DNA of 64,000 bases, from positions 124,001 through 188,000 of the forward strand of contig NZ_PVZF01000009.1 in the NCBI RefSeq assembly GCF_003002055.1, given 5' to 3'. The notes beneath the pieces were generated by a model. It had not been told where the DNA came from and did not search any database. It worked only from the letters and a program-made list of their open reading frames with translations. Below are positions 8,651 through 15,227 of this stretch, in pieces (the first letter of the stretch is position 1; each line of letters starts with the position of its first letter). The stretch comes from Kineococcus rhizosphaerae. Its GTDB lineage: Bacteria; Actinomycetota; Actinomycetes; Actinomycetales; Kineococcaceae. A program made the position numbers and the translations under genes.

Positions 8651-9846
8651 GCCCGGCCCCGTCCCCGCACGTCCCCCCGTCCCCGCACGTCCCCCCGGAC
8701 CGGCTGGGCCCGCTGGAGACGGTGTGGGGCATGCCGATCGGCGCCCAGCCGGGGGTGCGGCCACTGGCGCCGGACTCGGAGCTGACGCTGCGCGCCGCGC
8801 TGGAGGAGGCCGTGCTCCCCGCGCTGCGGCGGGCCCCGTGCGTCGTGAGCTTCTCCGGCGGCCGGGACTCCTCGACGGTCCTGGCCGTGGCGACCTCGGT
8901 GGCCCGCCGCGAGGGCCTGCCCGACCCGGTCCCCTACACGCACCGCTTCCCGCACGTGCCGGACTCCCACGAGGACGAGTGGGCCGAGCTCGTCGTGCGC
9001 CACCTGGGCCTGCGCGAGTGGCAACGACCGGCCTGGCACGACGAGATGGACGTCCTGGGTCCCTTCGCCCGCACCGTCCTGCGGCGCGACGGCGTGCTGC
9101 CGCCGTTCAACGGCCACCTGCACGAACCCGTCTTCGCCGCCGCGCGCGGGGGGTCGGTGCTGACCGGCATCGGCGGCGACGAGCTGTTCTCGCAGGTCTC
9201 GCGCTACCCGGTGGTGCGGCTGCTGGCCCGGCGCGCACCGCTGAGCCCACGGGCCCTGCCGCGGGCGGCGTTCTCGGCGCTGGCCCCGGCCCCGCTGCGG
9301 GCCCGGCGGGCCGGGCGGCACCTGCCGCTGGACTTCGGGTGGCTGCGCCCGGACACGGCGCGCCGGCTGCGGGCGGCCGTGGCCCGGCACACGGCCTCCG
9401 AACCGCTGCGCTGGGACCGGGCGGCGCGCCGGTGGCTGTGGCCCAGCCGGGTCCTGCACGTGGCCGGGGCCGCCAAGGAACGCATGGCCGCCGCCCACGA
9501 CGTCCACGTCAGCCACCCCTTCTCCCGCCCCGCCACGCTGCGCGCGGCGGCGGTCGCCTTCGGGTGGGCCGGGCCCCGCGGGCGGGCCGGGGAGCTGCTG
9601 CGCCACGTCGGGGACCTGCTGCCGCGCGCGCTGTGCGAGCGCGAGAGCAAGGCCGGCTTCAACGGCGCCTTCTGGACCGCGACGGCCGCGTCCTTCGCGC
9701 AGCGCTGGACCGGGGTGGGCGTCGACGCGGACCTGGTCGACCCGGAGGCGCTGCGCGCGGAGTGGGCCGGCCCGGACCCCGACCTGCACTCGGTCACCCT
9801 GCTGCAGCACGCGTGGCTGGCGCAGGAGGGCCCGGCCGCGCGCTGA
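8647..9846 (+). CDS. asparagine-synthetase-like lasso cyclase (C protein), short form
   Basis: A 399-residue ATP pyrophosphatase-type protein of the asparagine synthase family. The PP-loop SFSGGRDSS is at residues 68-76. GIGGDELFS and a Lys/Glu-rich C-terminal segment (CERESKAGFNG) match lasso C proteins and AsnB. It lacks the roughly 200-residue N-terminal glutaminase domain that many lasso cyclases retain. In lasso pathways this enzyme adenylates an Asp or Glu side chain and closes the isopeptide ring. The GTG overlaps the B2 stop (GTGA). Residues 6-17 contain a short repeat (PSPHVP twice) encoded by a near-perfect DNA duplication. Confidence 0.86.
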   Translation: MSPAPSPHVPPSPHVPPDRLGPLETVWGMPIGAQPGVRPLAPDSELTLRAALEEAVLPALRRAPCVVSFSGGRDSSTVLAVATSVARREGLPDPVPYTHRFPHVPDSHEDEWAELVVRHLGLREWQRPAWHDEMDVLGPFARTVLRRDGVLPPFNGHLHEPVFAAARGGSVLTGIGGDELFSQVSRYPVVRLLARRAPLSPRALPRAAFSALAPAPLRARRAGRHLPLDFGWLRPDTARRLRAAVARHTASEPLRWDRAARRWLWPSRVLHVAGAAKERMAAAHDVHVSHPFSRPATLRAAAVAFGWAGPRGRAGELLRHVGDLLPRALCERESKAGFNGAFWTATAASFAQRWTGVGVDADLVDPEALRAEWAGPDPDLHSVTLLQHAWLAQEGPAAR

Positions 9847-9884
9847 GGTCCCGCGCCGGTTCGCCGCACGGTCGCGGCGCGGGC

Positions 9885-10835
9885 TCAGCCGTCCCGGCGG
9901 ACCGGGGAGCCGCGCTCGCCGAGGGCCAGCAGGTGCCCGGCCAGCAACCGCGCGGCGTCGTCGGCGACCTCCAGGCGCCGGGGCCGCAACAGGCGCACCG
10001 TCGGCAGGCTGAGCAGGCGCAGCGGAGCGCGCTCGTCGGCCGGGGGCAGGCGCAGGGCCAGGGCGTGGGTGAGGGCCGGCCACCGCTGCGGCAGCGGCAC
10101 GTCCTGCACGGCCGGGGCGTCGGCCCAGCCGAGGTGGACCAGGCCCGCCAGCTCCAGGTCCCCCGGGGGCAGCCGGACCGGGACCTCGACCCGCCAGCGC
10201 CGCCGGCGCCCGACGACCCCGATGTCCTGGCCGGCGCCGTAGTGCTCGGCGCTCTCGCGGCGCAGGTCCACGCAGCGCGGCCCCGGCAGCACCCGCAGCC
10301 CGTCGAGCACGAGGACGTCGTCGGCCACGAGGTCCAGCCCGGCGCGCACGAGGGAGTACATGGCCGTGCTCTTGCCCGCGCCGCGGTCCCCCAGCACCGC
10401 CCAGACCCGCCCGCCGACCACGACGGCCCCGGCGTGCAGGGCCACCCGGCCCTGCCACCAGGCGACGGTGGCGGCCGTGGCCGCCAGGTAGGGGTGGACG
10501 ACGGCCGCGTCGTCCGGCGGGGGGCAGGCCGTGAACGTGGTGGTCGCGCCGAGGCGGTCGACCTCCACGTTCCCCTCCCCCATCGGCAGGACGGCCCGGT
10601 CGGGCCCCACGACCGTGCGCACCGGTGGCGGGACGCGCTCGAGCGCCACCCGCCGCACGCTCCACGTCGTCTCCCCGCCGCGCGCGGGGTGCAGCAGCCG
10701 GGCGGCGCCGGCGAGGTCCGGCAGGGCCAGTCCGTAGGCGACCGGGGCGGTGCTCATGGGGGCAAGGGAAGCAGGCCGCTCCTGCGGCCACGGCACCGGC
10801 TCCCGCTCCGGCGCAGCGGGCCGTCCCCCCGGCAC
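9885..10835 (-). CDS. HPr kinase-like protein, lasso peptide kinase candidate
   Basis: A 316-residue protein related to the C-terminal P-loop domain of HPr kinase/phosphorylase. It has Walker A GDRGAGKST at about 149-157, LHAGAVVV before it, and LVADDVLVLDG after it, which fits the Walker B/acidic region of HprK. Such kinases occur in type II lasso clusters (paeninodin, PadeK), where they phosphorylate the C-terminal serine of the precursor. It is convergent with the cyclase gene and divergent from the precursors. The GTG at 10835 has AGGAG 8 bases upstream; an ATG at 10757 is an alternative start without a clear site. Confidence 0.8.
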   Translation of the reverse strand: MPGGRPAAPEREPVPWPQERPASLAPMSTAPVAYGLALPDLAGAARLLHPARGGETTWSVRRVALERVPPPVRTVVGPDRAVLPMGEGNVEVDRLGATTTFTACPPPDDAAVVHPYLAATAATVAWWQGRVALHAGAVVVGGRVWAVLGDRGAGKSTAMYSLVRAGLDLVADDVLVLDGLRVLPGPRCVDLRRESAEHYGAGQDIGVVGRRRRWRVEVPVRLPPGDLELAGLVHLGWADAPAVQDVPLPQRWPALTHALALRLPPADERAPLRLLSLPTVRLLRPRRLEVADDAARLLAGHLLALGERGSPVRRDG

Positions 10836-10994
10836 CCGCCCTGCTCCTACACACCGTCCAGGTGACTTCTACGGACAGTACGCAGAGAGCGTGACAGTGC
10901 AGTAACCTCACGAGCACCGGGCGTGACTCCCGGCCCGATGCACCGCCGCACCGCCGCACCGCCGAACGACGACGCCGACGCCCTGGAGGTCCCC
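10836..10994 (+). promoter_or_regulatory. divergent control region between the kinase and precursor genes
   Basis: This 159-base gap separates the kinase start from the first precursor. It holds TANNNT hexamers in both directions: TAACCT at 10903-10908 on the plus strand and TACTGT (complement of 10875-10880) on the minus strand. No convincing -35 boxes are seen, so exact promoters are uncertain. An in-frame upward extension of the first precursor exists (from 10923) but lacks a ribosome binding site. Confidence 0.3.
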
Positions 10995-11141
10995 GTGGCC
11001 GAGCAGTACTCCGCTCCTCGCCTGACCACGCTCGGCTCGCTGGCCGAGCTGACCCTGCGGAACAAGAAGTTCGGCACCCGCAGCGACGGCGACTTCTTCT
11101 GCGAGGACGACACCGCCACCCCGCTCTACACCGTCTCCTGA
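10995..11141 (+). CDS. lasso-like RiPP precursor A1
   Basis: A 48-residue precursor. The leader has the Y-x-x-P motif (YSAP, residues 5-8) that lasso RREs recognise, then LTTLGSLAELTL, matching the LGS-ELT leader end seen in actinobacterial lasso-type precursors, with Thr20 at the usual -2 position. The core would begin at Arg22: RNKKFGTRSDGDFF, then one Cys and an acidic EDD, ending LYTVS. Its last residue is Ser, the known target of lasso HprK-like kinases. The GTG has GGAGG five bases upstream. The next gene is a paralogous precursor, 23 bases on. The mature structure is not deducible. Confidence 0.85.
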   Translation: MAEQYSAPRLTTLGSLAELTLRNKKFGTRSDGDFFCEDDTATPLYTVS

Positions 11142-11164
11142 CCCGATCCCGAGGAGGAACCCCC

Positions 11165-11326
11165 GTGACCCAGCCCTACGTGGCCCCCACCCTCACGACG
11201 CTCGGCTCGCTGGCCGACCTCACCCTGCAGACCGGCAAGCAGTTCGGCGCCAAGAGCGACGGGGACTTCCTCAACGGCAAGTCCGTCTACACGGTCTCCT
11301 GCGGGTGCGAGACCGGCATCAACTGA
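11165..11326 (+). CDS. lasso-like RiPP precursor A2
   Basis: A 53-residue paralogue of A1. The leader keeps Y-x-x-P (YVAP, residues 5-8) and LTTLGSLADLTL. The core starts QTGKQFGAKSDGDFL and shares K-x-F-G-x-[KR]-SDGDF and YTVS with A1, but then continues with an extra CGCETGIN tail. The GTG follows a strong GAGGAGGAA site. Only small or chemically similar changes separate the cores in the shared block, which argues for selection. Thr20 is at the expected -2 leader position. The first core acid is at about position 11 by that rule, beyond the usual 7-9. Confidence 0.85.
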   Translation: MTQPYVAPTLTTLGSLADLTLQTGKQFGAKSDGDFLNGKSVYTVSCGCETGIN

Positions 11327-11354
11327 GCCCCGCCCTGGACCGCGGCACGCCCGG

Positions 11355-11389
11355 AGGTCCCCGCCGCGCCCACCGCGCGGCGGGGACCT
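11355..11389 (+). terminator. strong hairpin after the precursor genes
   Basis: A perfect 14-base-pair GC-rich stem (11355-11368 with 11376-11389) and a 7-base loop lie 28 bases after the A2 stop. There is no T tract, as is common in actinobacteria. The hairpin's right arm contains the GGGGACC that would be the ribosome binding site of the next gene if it starts at 11392. Confidence 0.6.
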
Positions 11390-11391
11390 TC

Positions 11392-12489
11392 GTGCGCTCG
11401 CTGCTGCGCGGCGAGCAGGCCTCCCCCCGCGGCGTGACCCCCGAGGCGCTGGGCCGCGTCGTGCACCTGCACCGCGTCGGGCCCACCGTCGACCACCTGC
11501 TGCGGACCGCGCCCGACGCCGCCGCCCTGGCCCCGCTGCGGGCCGGCACCCGGCCCGCCCTCGTGGCCCAGAGCGCCCGGCAGCTGCCGGTCCAGCTGGA
11601 CCTGCGCACCGTCGAGACCGCCCTGCGGGGCCTGGCGTGGGCCGTCGTGAAGGGGCCGGCCGTGGCCCGCACCCTGTACGGGCGCACCCCCCGGGAGTTC
11701 CACGACCTCGACGTCGTCGTCTCACCGGCCTCCTTCGGCGAGGCCCTGGGCCGCCTCGAGGCCGCCGGCGCCCGCCCCATGGACCCCGACTGGGCCGGCA
11801 TCCGCGCCGCCCGCGCCGGCGAGATCGCCGTGGCCCTGCCCCACGGCACCTTCCTGGACCTGCACTGGCACCTGGTCAACCGCCCCCACCGGCGCACCCG
11901 CTTCACGCTCGACGTGGACGCCATGCTCGGGCGCGTGCGCAGCGACGTCCTGCTCGGCACCCGCGCACCGCTGTTCGACGCCACCGACCAGCTGCACCAC
12001 CTCGCGCTGCACGCCTGCCTGTCCGGGGCCTGGCGGTTGCTGTGGTCCCACGACCTGCGCCTGGCCGCGGCCGCCTGCGACGACGCCGGCTGGGACGAGC
12101 TGGTCGCGCGCGCCCGCGCCGCCGGCACCGGGCTCGCGGTCGCGCTGGCCCTGGCCCGCGCGCGGCAGGTCCTGGCCGCCCCCGTGCCCCCCGTGGTCCT
12201 GCGGCGGCTGTCCGCGGGCCGGGGCGGGGACCAGTGGCGCGCCGCGGGGACCCTGTGGACCGCCGCGCTGCCCCCCCACCGGCTGGTGTCCGCCCGCCGC
12301 AACGGTGCCGTCGTCTACCAGAGCACCGCCGGCTCGGGGGTCGCGAGCCTGGCCACCCTGGCCGCCGAGACCGCCCGGCGCCTGCGGGTCGGTCCTCCTC
12401 GCCCCCCGGCGCAGGTGGTCCTCCCGCCGGACGACCCCCGCGCCGCGCGCGAGGGGTACCTGGCCGACGTGGCGTCCGGAACCGCCTGA
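11392..12489 (+). CDS. nucleotidyltransferase-family protein of the lasso-like locus
   Basis: A 365-residue member of the uncharacterised nucleotidyltransferase family found in type II lasso clusters (PadeN-like, PF14907). It begins with LLRGEQASP and LHRVGPTVDHLL, has the catalytic-type motif FHDLDVVVSP, then LDLHWHLVN and a helical C-terminus. Family members have been proposed to modify the peptide, but no reaction is firmly established. I place the start at the GTG at 11392, which has GGGGA just upstream. A GTG at 11305 inside the A2 gene is in frame but has no site. It is the last gene of the lasso-like locus. Confidence 0.78.
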   Translation: MRSLLRGEQASPRGVTPEALGRVVHLHRVGPTVDHLLRTAPDAAALAPLRAGTRPALVAQSARQLPVQLDLRTVETALRGLAWAVVKGPAVARTLYGRTPREFHDLDVVVSPASFGEALGRLEAAGARPMDPDWAGIRAARAGEIAVALPHGTFLDLHWHLVNRPHRRTRFTLDVDAMLGRVRSDVLLGTRAPLFDATDQLHHLALHACLSGAWRLLWSHDLRLAAAACDDAGWDELVARARAAGTGLAVALALARARQVLAAPVPPVVLRRLSAGRGGDQWRAAGTLWTAALPPHRLVSARRNGAVVYQSTAGSGVASLATLAAETARRLRVGPPRPPAQVVLPPDDPRAAREGYLADVASGTA

Positions 12490-12522
12490 GGCGTCGTCCG
12501 GACGGAGCAGGACCGCGACTCG

Positions 12523-12552
12523 TTGAGACCTCTCAGCCACGCACGGTAAGTT
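12523..12552 (+). promoter_or_regulatory. candidate promoter for the flippase gene
   Basis: TTGAGA (12523-12528) and TAAGTT (12547-12552) are separated by 18 bases, a plausible housekeeping-sigma arrangement. It lies about 75 bases before the mini-ORF and flippase start. Confidence 0.35.
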
Positions 12553-12625
12553 CACGCCGCCACAGCGCTCACTCTCAGCACCCGCGCGAGTGCGCGCCGC
12601 ACCACCGTCCGAGGAGGCCCCACCG

Positions 12626-12661
12626 ATGTCCACGCACCGAGCAGACGAGGCGCACCGGTGA
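12626..12661 (+). CDS. 11-codon leader mini-ORF coupled to the flippase gene
   Basis: An ATG with an excellent GAGGAGG ribosome binding site opens an 11-codon reading frame (MSTHRADEAHR) whose TGA overlaps the GTG of the flippase by four bases. The flippase GTG itself has no good site. This looks like a translational coupling leader, or the remains of an original start in another frame. Expression as a stable peptide is not implied. Confidence 0.4.
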   Translation: MSTHRADEAHR

Positions 12662-14190
12662 GCCCTGGCCCGTCCCTGAGGTCCGCCACGGCCTCCGGCG
12701 TCGCGTGGAACGCGGTGCAGATGTGGGCCGTGCGCGCCACCACGGCGCTCGCCTTCATCGTCATCAGCCGGCAGCTGCAGCCGTCGGAGTTCGGGCTGGT
12801 GGCCCTCGCGATGTCGGTCATCGCCGTGCTGCAGCTGCTCAGCGACTCCGGGATGGCGAGCTTCCTCATCCGCCAGGAGGAGCTGGACGAGCACAGCCGC
12901 AGCACCGCGTTCTGGACCAGCGTCGTGCTGGCCGTCGTGCTGGCCGGCGTGCTCGTGCTGCTGTCGGTCCCCGTGTCGGGCTGGTTCGGCGAGCCCGACC
13001 TGGCCCCCGTCCTGCAGGTCCTGAGCATCGGCATCGTGCTGACGGGCGTCAACAGCGTGCCCACCGCGCTCCTGCGGCGCGACCTGCGGTTCAAGACGCT
13101 CGCGGTGCGCGGGACGGTCGCCACCCTGGTCGGCTCGGTGGTCGCCATCGTCCTGGCCCTCCTGGGCGCCGGCGTCTGGGCCCTGGTCGCGCAGAACCTC
13201 GTGCGCGGCGTCGTCGGCATCGTCATCCTGTGGACGTCCGTGCAGTGGCTCCCCCGCGTCCTGCCGCGCTGGACGACCGCGCGCTCGATGCTCGCCTTCG
13301 GGTCCAAGCTCCTGACGATCGACCTCATGCGGCAGGTGCAGAACCGCGGTGAGGAGTTCACCCTGGCCGGCGTCGGGGGGTCGACGACGCTGGGGTACTG
13401 GTCGGTGGCCACGCGCCTCATGCGGATCGTGACCGAGACCGGGTCCTCCGTGATCAGCTCGGTGACGCTGTCGACGTTCAGCCGCCTGCAGAACGACCGC
13501 GACCGGCTGCACCGCGCCTACCGGACGAGCATGACCGCGGCCGGGCTGGTGATGTTCCCCGCCCTGCTGTTCATGGCGGCGGCGAGCCCCGACCTCGTGC
13601 CCTTCCTGCTCGGCCAGCAGTGGGCGACCACGGCGACCGTCGCCCAGATCACCGCCCTCACCGCGGCGTTCAGCACCTTCGGCTACTTCGACCGCCAGGT
13701 GTTCATCGCGGTGGACCGGCTGCGGCCGGAGGTGGTGCTCGTCGCCGCCACCGTCGTGGCCCACCTCGCGATCGTGGTGGTCCTGGCCCGCTACGGGCTG
13801 GTGGTGCTCGCGTGGGGCCTGCTGGGCCGCACCCTGCTGACCCTGCCCGCGCGGCAGGTCCTGCTGCACCGGGTGGCCGGCACGCCGTACCGGACCGTCG
13901 TGCTGCCCTGCCGGGTCCTGCTGGCCTCGGCGGTGATGGGTGCGCTCGTCGCCGGGCAGCTGTGGCTGTGCGCGGACCTGGCCCAGTGGCTGCGGCTGCT
14001 GCTGGCCGTCGTGGTCGCCGCGCTCACCTACCCGCTGGCCCTGCTGGTGCTCGCCCGCCCCGCGGTCGAGGAGTTCCGCGGCGACGCGGCGCGCATCCTG
14101 TCGCGGGTGCGGCGCACCCCGCGCCGGCCCCCGGCCGCCGACGCGGTGGACGAGCTGGTCGTCCCGGACGCCCCGGTCAGCCGGCCCTGA
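12658..14190 (+). CDS. Wzx-type polysaccharide flippase
   Basis: A 510-residue integral membrane protein of the MOP superfamily (oligosaccharide flippase/lipopolysaccharide biosynthesis protein). It begins SGVAWNAVQMWAVRATTALAFIVISRQLQPSEFGLVALA, the usual first segment of such flippases, and shows about 12-14 hydrophobic helices with a cytoplasmic C-terminal tail rich in Pro and Arg. It would move lipid-linked repeat units across the membrane. The GTG overlaps the stop of an 11-codon leader frame. It is about 30-40% alike by eye to the second flippase at 61214, sharing motifs such as FLSTAFW/STAFW and SVPTALL. The two genes sit in separate EPS loci. Confidence 0.88.
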   Translation: MSPGPSLRSATASGVAWNAVQMWAVRATTALAFIVISRQLQPSEFGLVALAMSVIAVLQLLSDSGMASFLIRQEELDEHSRSTAFWTSVVLAVVLAGVLVLLSVPVSGWFGEPDLAPVLQVLSIGIVLTGVNSVPTALLRRDLRFKTLAVRGTVATLVGSVVAIVLALLGAGVWALVAQNLVRGVVGIVILWTSVQWLPRVLPRWTTARSMLAFGSKLLTIDLMRQVQNRGEEFTLAGVGGSTTLGYWSVATRLMRIVTETGSSVISSVTLSTFSRLQNDRDRLHRAYRTSMTAAGLVMFPALLFMAAASPDLVPFLLGQQWATTATVAQITALTAAFSTFGYFDRQVFIAVDRLRPEVVLVAATVVAHLAIVVVLARYGLVVLAWGLLGRTLLTLPARQVLLHRVAGTPYRTVVLPCRVLLASAVMGALVAGQLWLCADLAQWLRLLLAVVVAALTYPLALLVLARPAVEEFRGDAARILSRVRRTPRRPPAADAVDELVVPDAPVSRP

Positions 14191-15016
14191 CCACCCGGCG
14201 GCGCACCGAGCGTCCGACCTGGCCGGCGAAGTGGACCCAGGCCCTGGCGCCCCCGGTCCCCTCCAGCCCGAACTCGGCCACCTGCCGACCCGAGACGGGA
14301 CGCCCGCGCGGCACCCTCGACAGGCCGGAGTGGTTCTCCCCCGTCCCGACCGTGTAGACGGCGCCGGGGAAGGGCAGGGCCCGCAGGGGTTCTCCGCGCG
14401 CCGCGGAGTGAGCGACGCTCGCGCGGTGGGAGCCGAGCAGGTCGCGGACCAGGAAGGTCCCGAGCCGCGCGGTGAGCTCGTCCTGGCCCGCCGAGGGCGC
14501 CGGGAGGTCGGCGGGCAGGCCGAACGCCCGGTTGGCGAGGATCTCCGAGGTCCCGCACCGCTCGTTGAACCCGTCCACCGCCGTGATCAACCCGGTGCGG
14601 TCGGACAGGACGTAGCCGTGCTCGACGTACCACCCGGCCTCGGTCGGGCGGTCCGCCGACCACCCCGCGAGGCGCCTGCTGACGAAGTCGTCGGCGTCCA
14701 CCTTCATCACGTGGTCCGGACGGTGGCGTTGCGCGGCCAGGAGCGCCACCGCGAGCTTCGTCCCCTTGTCGCGCAGCACGGCGTCCCTGCCGGTCATCGG
14801 GCCGGGCGTGTCGACCGGCGGGGGGAAGTCGACCCGGACGAACTCCACGCGCGGGTCGAACCGTCCTGCGGGGATCTCGTTGCAGGCCACCACGACCGCG
14901 AACTCGTCGTGGTCCTGGCGGCAGACCGAGCGCAGCGTCCGGCGCAGGAGGTGCTCGACCCGCGAGTAGTCGGCCGAGTTCCGCGGGTGCCGCAGCGAGG
15001 TGATGAAGGCCAGCAC
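14177..15016 (-). CDS. glycosyltransferase family A protein
   Basis: A 279-residue protein with LAFITSLRHPRNSADY at its start, FAVVVACNEIP, and HVMKVDADDFVSRRLAGW, which supplies an acidic DADD motif like the DXD of GT-A glycosyltransferases. NRAFGLPADLP and GENHSGL occur in related EPS-associated proteins annotated as family A GTs. The GTG start has a fine GGAGGAAT site. Its 3' end overlaps the end of the convergent flippase gene by 14 bases. It is divergent from the GT4 gene at 15228. The substrate is unknown. Confidence 0.75.
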   Translation of the reverse strand: MLAFITSLRHPRNSADYSRVEHLLRRTLRSVCRQDHDEFAVVVACNEIPAGRFDPRVEFVRVDFPPPVDTPGPMTGRDAVLRDKGTKLAVALLAAQRHRPDHVMKVDADDFVSRRLAGWSADRPTEAGWYVEHGYVLSDRTGLITAVDGFNERCGTSEILANRAFGLPADLPAPSAGQDELTARLGTFLVRDLLGSHRASVAHSAARGEPLRALPFPGAVYTVGTGENHSGLSRVPRGRPVSGRQVAEFGLEGTGGARAWVHFAGQVGRSVRRRVVRAG

Positions 15017-15227
15017 GGGGATTCCTCCGACGGTCGGGTGGGCAGGGCGAGCACCGCGGACCCTAGTGGCCGGGACCGGCCGCACATCACCCGGTCGCCC
15101 GATTCGGACACTCAACGTGTGCGATCGAAGTCGGCCAGTGACCAGTCGTGTAGCCTGCGCACCGTCGGCGATCAGCGAGGTCCGCCACTGCTCAACGCTC
15201 GCAGACCACCGGAGGGAGTCGACTGCC

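Noticed and set aside
8658-8696. Direct repeat in the cyclase gene as a mobile-element footprint
   Set aside because: It is only an in-frame duplication encoding PSPHVP twice, most simply explained by slippage.
5780-8764. 994-codon minus-strand frame
   Set aside because: Shadow of the GT2, ABC transporter, B1 and B2 genes, all with clear domain motifs on the other strand.
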